A DNA stretch of 17,486 nucleotides from DATGIQ01 sp035295665 (GTDB lineage Bacteria > Planctomycetota > Planctomycetia > Gemmatales > Gemmataceae), in NCBI GenBank assembly GCA_035295665.1, contig DATGIQ010000184.1:1-17486 (forward strand), read 5' to 3'. The translations under genes were made by a program, and so were the position numbers. The notes below the pieces were generated by a model, which was not told the DNA's origin, searched no databases, and was given only the letters and a program-made list of their open reading frames with translations. Shown one piece after another: positions 1-6,454 of this stretch. Positions within the stretch are counted from its first letter, which is position 1; each line of letters starts with the position of its first letter.

Positions 1-434
1 GGATGTATGCCAACGACAAGCAAGGAATCGCCAAGTTTTACGACAAGGTTGTGGTGGTCCAGGTACCGACGGAGGACCCGGGTTTTCGGATCGAGGAGAG
101 CCATCTTCCGCCCGGCTATCTTTACATGAGCTGCGAGAAGCTCGAAGTCCTCAAGCACAAACGTCCGGATGGCAAAACCTATCAGGAAATGCACGCTTCC
201 AAGCGGGTCGCCATTGAAACCCAGGAGTTCTCCGGGAGTGCCGATGTCGTCAAGTATGACGAGAGCAAGGAGCAGGTGATCCTGGAAGGGAGCGATGGCA
301 ATCTCGCCGTCTTGCAGCAGCGGAAAATCCGGGGGGCGGAGCCGCCGACGCTCCGCGGCATGAAGATTATTTACTGGCGCGCCACCGGCGAATACGAGAT
401 CGACGATGCCCGTGGCCTGCAATACAAGCAATGA
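1..434 (+). CDS. LptA/OstA-like envelope protein, 3' end only
   Basis: The left window edge cuts this gene. An ATG at position 3 is in frame but no ribosome site is visible, so the true start probably lies upstream. The visible 143 residues are a beta-rich, charged sequence ending at a TAA at 432-434. From about residue 65 the pattern (ASKRVAIET, a short spacer, GSADVVKYDESKEQVILEG, then a late YWRATGEYEI strand) resembles the repeating strands of the LptA/OstA superfamily, periplasmic proteins that carry lipopolysaccharide to the outer membrane. The similarity is a reading of strand pattern only. In planctomycetes such domains often sit in longer proteins with unproven roles. The next gene (490-972) is convergent, so this gene ends its transcription unit here. 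It could instead be an unrelated secreted beta-sheet protein. Confidence 0.6.
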   Translation, partial: MYANDKQGIAKFYDKVVVVQVPTEDPGFRIEESHLPPGYLYMSCEKLEVLKHKRPDGKTYQEMHASKRVAIETQEFSGSADVVKYDESKEQVILEGSDGNLAVLQQRKIRGAEPPTLRGMKIIYWRATGEYEIDDARGLQYKQ

Positions 435-489
435 AGCCTGGTTCGCTCTCGGTCCCAAACGTGGTTTGCGAACGGGAGCGGGGCGTGGC

Positions 490-972
490 TTACTGGGGCT
501 CTTTCTTACAAGGCTGGACGCGGATGGCGAGGATGAGCAGCTCCTTGGCTTTGGTCTGATAGCGCGTCACGATCGGAAAGAATTTGCCGCAGCACGTGCT
601 GTACTGGATTTCTCCCTGGAGAGGGGCTTTCACGGTCAGACCGACGCGGTTCTTGCTGTCTGCCGCATGACGCACCAGCACGGTGGCCACCTCGTCTTCG
701 ACCAGTGCAAACTTCTCGCTCTTGCCCACCGGCAGGGATTTCTGCGTGATTTGCCCCAGGCGGAAGCCGGTCAAATGCGGGTAGCACTTACGCACTTCAT
801 CGGCGATTCCCTGGAGCTCGCGATCCACCACGTGATTTCGGTCGCTGGCGAGAATCACCACAATCGTGATCTTTACCTCTTCGGCATGCCCCCGCGCAGC
901 GGCGCTCAGGAGACCGCTGGCAGCGACGACGAACCCAAGCCAGGCTGGAAGCGAGCGGATTGGCAGTTTCAT
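490..972 (-). CDS. Small secreted protein downstream of sigma/anti-sigma pair
   Basis: I do not recognise a named family. The 160-residue product starts with a clear Sec signal peptide (positive MKLPIRS, hydrophobic WLGFVVAASGLLSAA, likely cleavage after ARGHA). The mature part of about 130 residues begins with a hydrophobic strand (VKITIVVILAS) and contains a CC pair in YSTCCGKFFPIV and one Cys near the C-terminus (VQPCKKEPQ), which could form disulfides outside the cytoplasm. An AGAGGGG ribosome site lies about 9 bases before the ATG. The gene starts 15 bases after the anti-sigma stop, so it is probably the third gene of the sigma operon. Position suggests it is a target of, or an input to, that sigma/anti-sigma system; this is inference. 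Real gene: high confidence. Function: unknown. Confidence 0.75.
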   Translation of the reverse strand: MKLPIRSLPAWLGFVVAASGLLSAAARGHAEEVKITIVVILASDRNHVVDRELQGIADEVRKCYPHLTGFRLGQITQKSLPVGKSEKFALVEDEVATVLVRHAADSKNRVGLTVKAPLQGEIQYSTCCGKFFPIVTRYQTKAKELLILAIRVQPCKKEPQ

Positions 973-987
973 CGCAAGGCACCCCTC

Positions 988-1623
988 TCAGGGACGAGGT
1001 TCGGGCAGTCCGGCCGGCGGTGGGTCGAGCGGAGCCACGCTCATCGGGATAATAGTTCGTTCGTCCATGTGGATGCTGGGAATCATACCGTCATCAGCCG
1101 GATCGACACCTTCCAGTTCCACGTCGTTCGAGGAGGCCAGGACGAGCGGCCCCATCACGGGCGCGGCACCGACGACCAACGTGGCTCGATCGGCGGCATG
1201 GAGGCTGACGATTTCCACATCGTCGGGCGAGACCACGGCCAAGGGCTCTCCGGCGGATGGCGCTTCTGCGGGCCCGGGTTCTTTGGGTGTCAGGAGCACA
1301 AGCAGCAAGCCCGCGGCCAAACCGGTGATCCCGAGCTGGATCCGTCGCCGGTTTCGACCGCGCGCGGACCGAAAGCGATCCACCGCGCTCTCGATCCGAA
1401 CCAGCATGCTGGCCCAGTTCGCATCGGCGGGTTCGGCCGGCGTGGTGGTCGGCCACACTCCCGCCAAGCGGCGTTGCCCTTCGATTTCCGCCGCGGCCTC
1501 GGGATGGTGGCGCAACCAGGTCGCGATGCTCTCTTGGCGGGCAGGGGAAAGTTCTCCATCCAGATACGCAGCCAGCTCTTCGGGACGGGGAGTTCCCATA
1601 TCAGCGGGTCTGGATTGCCTCAT
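988..1623 (-). CDS. Membrane-anchored anti-sigma factor, cysteine-free
   Basis: This 211-residue protein has the layout of an ECF anti-sigma factor. Residues 13-57 are a small helical domain (PEELAAYLDGELSP, then WLRHHPEAAAEIEG) typical of the N-terminal anti-sigma domain that binds and blocks the sigma factor. Residues 96-112 form one transmembrane helix (LGITGLAAGLLLVLL) preceded by an arginine-rich stop (RGRNRRR). Residues 113-211 are a proline-rich domain expected outside the cytoplasm. The zinc-binding HxxxCxxC motif of ZAS-type proteins is absent; the protein has no cysteine at all. Its ATG overlaps the sigma-factor stop as ATGA (1620-1623), which implies translational coupling and balanced amounts. 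An internal ATG at residue 9 is a possible alternative start. The role follows from layout and neighbour; no signal input can be read. Confidence 0.8.
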   Translation of the reverse strand: MRQSRPADMGTPRPEELAAYLDGELSPARQESIATWLRHHPEAAAEIEGQRRLAGVWPTTTPAEPADANWASMLVRIESAVDRFRSARGRNRRRIQLGITGLAAGLLLVLLTPKEPGPAEAPSAGEPLAVVSPDDVEIVSLHAADRATLVVGAAPVMGPLVLASSNDVELEGVDPADDGMIPSIHMDERTIIPMSVAPLDPPPAGLPEPRP

Positions 1624-2213
1624 AGCTTGATTCGTTGTGCCAGGTACGCCCGAAGCTTTTGCCGGGCATAGTACAAACGGCTCATGACGGTGCCAATGGA
1701 AATCCCAAGCACTTGGGCCACTTCGCGATAACTCAACTCCGCCTCGGCGTGCAGGACAAACGTTTTTCGTTGTGCCTCCGACAAGGTGGCCAATGCCTCG
1801 TCGAGCAGACGGCGCAGGTCTTCCCGCTCCAGGCCGATAGCCGGATCGTCCAACGCCAGAGGCAGCATGCTATCTCGATCACGGATCCGCGACGTGCTCA
1901 GACTGAGCGTTTCGCGGCGGCCGCGCTGCCGGCCGAAGTCGAGGGCGGCATTACTGACCACGCGCAGCAGCCAGGTCTTGAACGTGCTGCGGCCTTGAAA
2001 ACTGTCCAGATGGGTGAGCGCCTTGATGAAACCTTCCTGCACCGCATCGAGTGCGTCGGCCTCGTTGCCCAGGAGCCGATGCGCCACCCGGTAAGCCAGC
2101 AAGCGATAACGCCGGAACAGTTCTTCCAGAGCTTCCCGCTCTCCATCCGCGAGGCGCGCGAGCAGGGATTCGTCGCTTGGGGCCGGCAGACATGGTGCGG
2201 AAACGACAGCCAT
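1620..2213 (-). CDS. ECF-subfamily RNA polymerase sigma factor
   Basis: A 197-residue sigma-70 family protein of the extracytoplasmic-function type. Residues 14-100 are region 2: DESLLARLADGEREALEELF is the usual start, DALDAVQEGFIKAL is the core-binding and -10 recognition part, and FKTWLLRVVSNAALDFGR closes the region. Residues 136-190 are region 4, with LSEAQRKTFVLHAEAELSY leading into the helix-turn-helix SYREVAQVLGISIGTVMSRLYYARQKLR that reads the -35 element. Regions 1.1 and 3 are absent, as expected. It should direct RNA polymerase to a dedicated promoter set when released from the overlapping anti-sigma protein. A GGGGAG lies 13 bases before the ATG, farther than ideal. The 97-base gap to the upstream glycosyltransferase may hold its own promoter, but I found no convincing autoregulatory element there. 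Confidence 0.93.
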   Translation of the reverse strand: MAVVSAPCLPAPSDESLLARLADGEREALEELFRRYRLLAYRVAHRLLGNEADALDAVQEGFIKALTHLDSFQGRSTFKTWLLRVVSNAALDFGRQRGRRETLSLSTSRIRDRDSMLPLALDDPAIGLEREDLRRLLDEALATLSEAQRKTFVLHAEAELSYREVAQVLGISIGTVMSRLYYARQKLRAYLAQRIKL

Positions 2214-2310
2214 CGTGCAGCTCGTACTCCCCAGGGAACAGACGCCCCCATCGGCCTACTTATTCACCCAAGATTCTAGCGGCCGCGGCTCCCCAATGCG
2301 AGGGGAAGCC

Positions 2311-3720
2311 TTACGGGTATTTGGACGCTTCCGTCTCCGCCGGGGAGGGTGCTCCTTGCCACAGGGGAGCACCGATGGGCACAATCAGGTAAACGAGGGC
2401 AAAAGCCGCATAGCACAAAAGAACCCCATCCAACGGCAGCCGCGGACCCTGCAACGCCCCCGCATGACTCAGCACATACGGCAAAGGAATCCAGATGAGC
2501 GCGAGCGATGAAGGCATCGCCTCCGTGCGCCAGCCGTACGTCCACCGCCAGCCCAGCAGCCCCAGCACCAGCATTCCCAGCAACGACCCAACCAGGATGG
2601 CCGGGTACGATGCCGCCAGCCAATCGGGCAGCTCCGTTCCTTCCGTGGCCGTGGTTTTCCAGAGAACACCCTGCTTGAACCACTCTTCGCCAAAGAGAAA
2701 AACCAACCCTGCCTGAAGCCGTCGCCGCAGCGTGCCGGCCGGATCGCTCTGTACTTGCTTGCGGACCTCCTCGGCCAGCCGGGCGTAGCGTTCTTTTTGG
2801 CCGAGCGGACTCCATTCGGCACGGACGGCCTGGACATCTTCGCCCCGCGCCTGCGCCAGGGCGTTCGTCAAGGTCTCTTCCGTCTGGGGACCGCCGTCGG
2901 CCTGGGGATTGTTCCCGATCCAGAGATGGAGGTAGGCGGAATCGGCGACGGGAACGATGTCGTGGAAGGTCTTGTAATCGCGGATGATCCACGGGGCCAG
3001 CCCGTTGCCAAAACCAAGAAAGGCCAGCACGGCACACAGCCAACCGCGCCGTACGGCTCGGCAGCGGAACAGGAACCAGGCCAGGGCCACGATTGCAAAC
3101 GGCAACAGGGCAGCGCGAACCAACGCCAAGGCCGCCAGCGCGAGCCCGTAAATCAAGCTCGCAATGGGAGCACCGGCCTGGCTCCCCTTGGCGCCGGTGA
3201 ACAGGCACAGGGCCAAGAGAAAGGTTGCCAACACACCATCCTGGATCTCGGCCGTATTGATGATCCAGAACGGATGGAGGGCGCAGAACAGCCCGGTGAG
3301 GGCAGCGACCCAGAGATTGCCAAACGCCCGGAGAGCGAACAAGAAATACAAGACCGCGGTCAGCGTTCCCAGGCCACATTGGATCCAGCGCACGGTTCGG
3401 TCCACCGGCGACAGATCGAGGGGCGAAAGTTCCAGCCCTGCCAGGAGCAGGGCATACCCCGGAGCCACGTGCGCGGTCACTTCCTCGCCGGAGGAGAGGG
3501 GTGCCGGGCCGGAGAACTGGTGCTGATCCTTCAGGTTCTGGACCAAGGCGCCCAGTTCCTTTGTTGCCTCGGGCCCTGCATCCTGGACCTGGAGAACTCC
3601 CTCACGCTGGCCGCTGTCTGCACAAACCCAGACGTACCACACGCGGCTGGCCGCCGCTGCAATCAAAACGGCCAAGAGCAGCATGAATTCGGCAGAACCG
3701 AAGCGGCGCAGGGTGGACAT
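2311..3720 (-). CDS. GT-C type membrane glycosyltransferase (family 39-like)
   Basis: A 469-residue polytopic membrane protein. The start at 3720 is chosen because GAGGGAA lies about 9 bases upstream and the first membrane helix (residues 12-32) follows directly; a longer frame reaching 3876 has no such support. After helix 1 comes an outside loop of about 55 residues, then APGYALLLAG (86-95), the usual entry to the second helix in dolichol/undecaprenyl-phosphate-sugar transferases. The PWIIRDYKTFHDIVPV stretch and the following LWIGNNP are typical of bacterial glycosyltransferase family 39 relatives. About nine more hydrophobic helices follow. Such enzymes move a sugar from a polyprenyl carrier to lipid or protein on the outer face of the membrane; acceptor and sugar are unknown here. 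It lies 97 bases upstream of the sigma gene on the same strand and may or may not share its transcript. Confidence 0.78.
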   Translation of the reverse strand: MSTLRRFGSAEFMLLLAVLIAAAASRVWYVWVCADSGQREGVLQVQDAGPEATKELGALVQNLKDQHQFSGPAPLSSGEEVTAHVAPGYALLLAGLELSPLDLSPVDRTVRWIQCGLGTLTAVLYFLFALRAFGNLWVAALTGLFCALHPFWIINTAEIQDGVLATFLLALCLFTGAKGSQAGAPIASLIYGLALAALALVRAALLPFAIVALAWFLFRCRAVRRGWLCAVLAFLGFGNGLAPWIIRDYKTFHDIVPVADSAYLHLWIGNNPQADGGPQTEETLTNALAQARGEDVQAVRAEWSPLGQKERYARLAEEVRKQVQSDPAGTLRRRLQAGLVFLFGEEWFKQGVLWKTTATEGTELPDWLAASYPAILVGSLLGMLVLGLLGWRWTYGWRTEAMPSSLALIWIPLPYVLSHAGALQGPRLPLDGVLLCYAAFALVYLIVPIGAPLWQGAPSPAETEASKYP

Positions 3721-3971
3721 GATAAGTTCCCTCGAGATCGACCAGGAAAAGAATCTCCTTGGTCGGACAGCTGGGGATACGTCTTTTGTACAAGATCCGG
3801 CAGCGGTTCTCCAGGGTCGGAATGGTTGCTTGGGATTGACGATCGTGTGTCGTACCGGTGTGGACCCACAAGGCAAGAGAGCGATCTTGCACGTCGCTTG
3901 CCGGATCGATAAGGTAACAACCGGCTCGATTCTGGGCTGGATTTCTTGGTCATTGGAACCGGAGACCTTTC

Positions 3972-4397
3972 ATGGCCCGACGCATTTTGAACCGCAAGGA
4001 TTTGCGTGCCGACTATGAGGCTGCCGAACGTCGCAAAAGCGAAGACGAAGAAGGCGAAGAGGAAGAAGAACAGGATGAGGAGGAAGAGGAAGGCGAACTC
4101 GAAGAAGAGGGCGAAGAATCCGAAGACGAAGACGGAGATGAAGAAGCTCCAAAAAAGAAGAAGAAGCCGGTCAAGGAGCCCAAGGCCAAAACCAAGCCCC
4201 GATCGCGGGCGGCCAAGGTTACCCGGATGAAGGTGGTCTGGGGCGTCTTCAATAACTCCAACCAGCGCGTCGCCGTCTACGAATATCCCAAACGCAAAGA
4301 AGCCGACGAGCATGCCGCCCGGCTGACCGCTGACAAAAAGAGCACGCACTTCGTCCAACCGGTCAAGGAACCGATTGAAGAGAAGAAAGAAGCGTAA
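3972..4397 (+). CDS. Small acidic/basic block protein, probably planctomycete-specific
   Basis: A 141-residue protein in three parts. Residues 1-21 (MARRILNRKDLRADYEAAER) look like a conserved basic N-terminal helix. Residues 22-59 are almost entirely Glu and Asp, followed by a Lys/Pro block (61-80, APKKKKKPVKEPKAK). Residues 84-130 look folded: VTRMKVVWGVFNNSNQRVAV, then EYPKRKEADEHAARLTADKK. A GGAGA ribosome site lies 7-8 bases before the ATG. I recall very similar N- and C-terminal ends in proteins of Gemmata relatives, annotated only as hypothetical, but could not check this. The charge pattern resembles nucleic-acid or histone-chaperone tails, which is only an analogy. The acid-tract codons make the DNA purine-rich and create an artificial hydrophobic frame on the other strand. 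Confidence 0.85.
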   Translation: MARRILNRKDLRADYEAAERRKSEDEEGEEEEEQDEEEEEGELEEEGEESEDEDGDEEAPKKKKKPVKEPKAKTKPRSRAAKVTRMKVVWGVFNNSNQRVAVYEYPKRKEADEHAARLTADKKSTHFVQPVKEPIEEKKEA

Positions 4398-4424
4398 GAA
4401 CTCTTTTAAAAACCGTTTCACCAG

Positions 4425-4469
4425 CTTGTGTTTCGCGTTCGGTACCACGTTCTGAGCGCGAAGCACAAG
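4425..4469. terminator. Stem-loop between convergent genes, possible terminator
   Basis: CTTGTGTTTCGCG (4425-4437) pairs with CGCGAAGCACAAG (4457-4469): 13 pairs with one G-U type mismatch and a 19-base loop. It lies between the stop at 4397 (+) and the stop at 4481 (-). On the minus strand a run of five T follows about 13 bases later; on the plus strand no T-run follows. It may end transcription of the DUF1501 gene, but the offset T-run makes this tentative. Confidence 0.4.
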
Positions 4470-4480
4470 ACTCACGCAGA

Positions 4481-5809
4481 TCAGATCATCCTCTCAATCG
4501 GCTTGGCCGTGCTGGGCAAGAGTGGCGTAGGCCGGCCCGATACGTCTTCCACCGTGGCGTGCGGGCTGATCCCGAGGTTGTGGTACACGGTAGCCAGCAC
4601 GTCTTGATAATGGATCGGTTGGTCCTTTGGATACGCAGCCGTGGCATCGGTTGAGCCGATCACTTGCCCCACACGCATGCCGCCGCCGAACAGGATCGCG
4701 CCGTTGACCCGTGCCCAGTGGTCCCGCCCGGCATCCTTGTTGATCTTGGGGGTGCGCCCGAACTCTCCCCAGACCACCACCGAAACGTCCCGATCCAGTC
4801 CACGATCGGAAAGATCCTCCACCAAGGCGGACAGGCCCTGATCAAACAACGGCAGATGCCGGCGCAGGTACTTGAAATTGTTGCCGTGCGTGTCCCAGAA
4901 ACCGTACGCCACGGTCACGACGCGCACCCCTGCTTCGACCAACCGCCGCGCCATCACCAGCTGATCGTTCCACATCGGTGCGCCATCGCCCAGATGCCGT
5001 GCGGAGCCGCGGCCAAAGCGATCGCGGACCGCCGGCGGCTCACGCTCGATGTCCAATGCCTCTACCAGCTTGCTCGAAGTCAGGACATCAAACGCCCGCT
5101 CATAAAACGTATCCAGCCCATGTGCCGCAGCGCCGTCTACCGCTTGGCGGAAGTGATCGAATTGTCCCAGCAGCCGGCGGCGATCGGCGAGCCGCGCCTG
5201 CGACAGACCCTGCAACTTCATCACCGCCACGTCCCCACTGTCCACCTTGACGCCGCTGAACACACGCCCCAGCAGACCGGCACCCGGCGTGTTGTAGGGC
5301 CGGTGTTGCATCGTCGGGAACAGGTCAACGTAGGCTGGCAGGATGCGGTCGGTGGAGCCCTGCAGCCGTGCCACCACCGAGCCAAAGTTGGGCCGGCCCT
5401 CTCGCTGGGCCGTGCCCATCGGATAGCCGGTCAGGTTCTGCCAGCTCGAATGTTCGTCGCGCAAACCGTACAGGGAGCGGATGAGGGCCACCTTGTCCAT
5501 GACTGCGGCGGTCCGGGGCAGTAGCTCGCTGAGCTGCACGCCAGGGACATTGGTGGAGATGGGACCGAACTCGCCACGCACCTCGGCAGGGGCGTTCGGT
5601 TTGGGGTCAAACGTGTCTTGATGAGCTAGGCCGCCCGACAGGTAAACCATGATCACGGCTTTGGTCGAGCGCCGTTTCCCGAGCTGTTCCTCAGCCCGCA
5701 GCAACGTGGGCAAGCTGAGGCCCCCTATGGCGAGACCACCGACGGTGAGAAACGAACGACGCGAGATGTCGTCGCAAAACCGGCCGCGCGGCCCGAACAG
5801 CGTGAACAT
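4481..5809 (-). CDS. DUF1501 exported protein, unpaired copy
   Basis: A 442-residue DUF1501 protein (alkaline-phosphatase/sulfatase-like fold, abundant in Planctomycetota, function not established). The ATG at 5809 is chosen because AGGAG lies about 10 bases upstream and because it places a twin-arginine signal at the right distance: SRRSFL at residues 16-21, a hydrophobic stretch (TVGGLAIGGLSLPTLL) and an RAEE cleavage zone. A longer frame to 5953 would bury this signal. Family landmarks follow: VIMVYLSGGLAHQDTFDPKP near the start, SLYGLRDEHSSWQNLTGYP, and near the end VWGEFGRTPKINKDAGRDHW followed by a GGGM-VGQVIGSTD stretch. The Tat leader implies export in folded form, perhaps with metal. 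It has no DUF1549/DUF1553 gene beside it, unlike the second copy at 9428-10855. Confidence 0.9.
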   Translation of the reverse strand: MFTLFGPRGRFCDDISRRSFLTVGGLAIGGLSLPTLLRAEEQLGKRRSTKAVIMVYLSGGLAHQDTFDPKPNAPAEVRGEFGPISTNVPGVQLSELLPRTAAVMDKVALIRSLYGLRDEHSSWQNLTGYPMGTAQREGRPNFGSVVARLQGSTDRILPAYVDLFPTMQHRPYNTPGAGLLGRVFSGVKVDSGDVAVMKLQGLSQARLADRRRLLGQFDHFRQAVDGAAAHGLDTFYERAFDVLTSSKLVEALDIEREPPAVRDRFGRGSARHLGDGAPMWNDQLVMARRLVEAGVRVVTVAYGFWDTHGNNFKYLRRHLPLFDQGLSALVEDLSDRGLDRDVSVVVWGEFGRTPKINKDAGRDHWARVNGAILFGGGMRVGQVIGSTDATAAYPKDQPIHYQDVLATVYHNLGISPHATVEDVSGRPTPLLPSTAKPIERMI

Positions 5810-5865
5810 GAATGCCGTCTCCTGGCTTGCATCGTTGCCATTGGTCGAGCACCGTACGCAGGACC

Positions 5866-5893
5866 AGTATAGCCGCCAACGCGGTCCTCGCAA
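5866..5893 (-). promoter_or_regulatory. Candidate promoter of the 4481-5809 DUF1501 gene
   Basis: On the minus strand TTGCGA (5888-5893) and TATACT (5866-5871) are separated by 16 bases. The -10 box matches the sigma70 consensus at five of six positions, the -35 at four. The predicted transcript start is about 50 bases before the ATG at 5809, consistent with the chosen start. Confidence 0.45.
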
Positions 5894-5929
5894 ACCGGAT
5901 TGAACTCGGCGGCCACGCTCGTGAATAAT

Positions 5930-5936
5930 AGGAGGT
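5930..5936 (+). promoter_or_regulatory. Strong Shine-Dalgarno with long spacing
   Basis: AGGAGGT is a near-perfect anti-16S match, but the nearest usable start (ATG 5955) is 18 bases downstream, with a second in-frame ATG at 5958. No start codon in this frame lies closer. Either spacing is unusual here or a structured leader brings the two together. Confidence 0.5.
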
Positions 5937-5954
5937 AGAAAGGCGACGCACACG

Positions 5955-6146
5955 ATGATGCTCGATCAGCCGTTTTTTCGGAAACCCGATGAGCCCATCG
6001 AAGATTGGCACGCCCGGTTGGCCGCGCTGGATCCCGTCCAGCTCTCCTGCCATCTCCGGCAGCGCCGAAAAATCTGGCTCGATATGGCGCAACAGGCGCT
6101 GCGGAAGAAACGGCGAACCAAAAAGGGATCGCGAAGACCGCCATGA
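5955..6146 (+). CDS. Small unknown protein, first of a coupled pair
   Basis: I do not recognise this 63-residue protein. It has an acidic, aromatic N-terminal half (FFRKPDEPIEDWHARLAALDPVQLS) predicted to be helical, and a strongly basic C-terminal half (RQRRKIWLDMAQQALRKKRRTKKGSRRPP). There is no signal peptide or membrane helix. The basic tail suggests binding to nucleic acid or ribosomes, which is inference from charge only. Two adjacent ATG codons (5955, 5958) could start it. Its stop overlaps the next gene's start as ATGA (6143-6146), strong evidence for real, coupled translation. It is divergent from the DUF1501 gene; 145 bases separate the starts. Confidence 0.65.
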   Translation: MMLDQPFFRKPDEPIEDWHARLAALDPVQLSCHLRQRRKIWLDMAQQALRKKRRTKKGSRRPP

Positions 6147-6451
6147 GCAAGCACGTCAGCCGAAAACAGCGCTGGACCCAGGATAGCCCCAGCCAGCATA
6201 CGTCCGCTCTCGGCAAAGTCGTGAACGCAAAAGGCGCCTGGTTCGGCCTTTTGGATTACCAGACGCTCATCCCCAGCGCACACGAGAATGGGCTGCCGGG
6301 CTGGCTTTGTCACTCCGTTCGCCTGGGTCCGTTCAAACGGCCACGGAATGCGATGGTCGCCGTCGAACGGGAGGCAGCCATGCTGCGCAACCGCCACGGA
6401 GAGCATGTCCGGTTCAGCGATGCACGCGCTGTGCAACCACCCTTTGCATGA
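6143..6451 (+). CDS. Small unknown protein, second of a coupled pair
   Basis: I do not recognise this 102-residue protein. The start at 6143 is chosen because ATGA overlaps the stop of the previous gene; a frame extending upstream to 6005 would overlap that gene more. The N-terminus is basic (MSKHVSRKQRW). The core is aromatic-rich and looks folded: GKVVNAKGAWFGLLDYQTLIP, then GLPGWLCHSVRLGPFKRP and NAMVAVEREAAMLRNRHGE, which suggests a small alpha/beta domain. No signal peptide or membrane segment is present. The stop lies 3 bases before the stop of the convergent desaturase. Coupling implies the two small proteins are made in similar amounts and may act together. Confidence 0.68.
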   Translation: MSKHVSRKQRWTQDSPSQHTSALGKVVNAKGAWFGLLDYQTLIPSAHENGLPGWLCHSVRLGPFKRPRNAMVAVEREAAMLRNRHGEHVRFSDARAVQPPFA

Positions 6452-6454
6452 TCA

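Noticed and set aside
441..473. GTTCGC/GCGAAC stem after the first gene as a terminator
   Set aside because: Only six pairs plus a bulged inner stem of four, and no T-run follows; too weak to list.
406..1671. A 421-codon plus-strand open frame
   Set aside because: It lies opposite the anti-sigma and secreted-protein genes, has no ribosome site and no recognisable domain.
2276..3379. A 367-codon minus-strand open frame overlapping the glycosyltransferase
   Set aside because: Same strand but another frame; Arg/Gly-rich with no membrane segments, whereas the chosen frame has a coherent GT-C layout.
3886..3914. TTGCAC ... TAAGGT as promoter of the 141-residue protein gene
   Set aside because: The spacing is 17 but the -10 matches only three of six positions; the 251-base gap 3721-3971 otherwise shows no clear element or RNA gene.
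3663..4475. A minus-strand frame with a long Phe/Leu-rich stretch resembling membrane helices
   Set aside because: The hydrophobic run is the reverse complement of the Glu/Asp codons in the 3972-4397 gene; it has no ribosome site.
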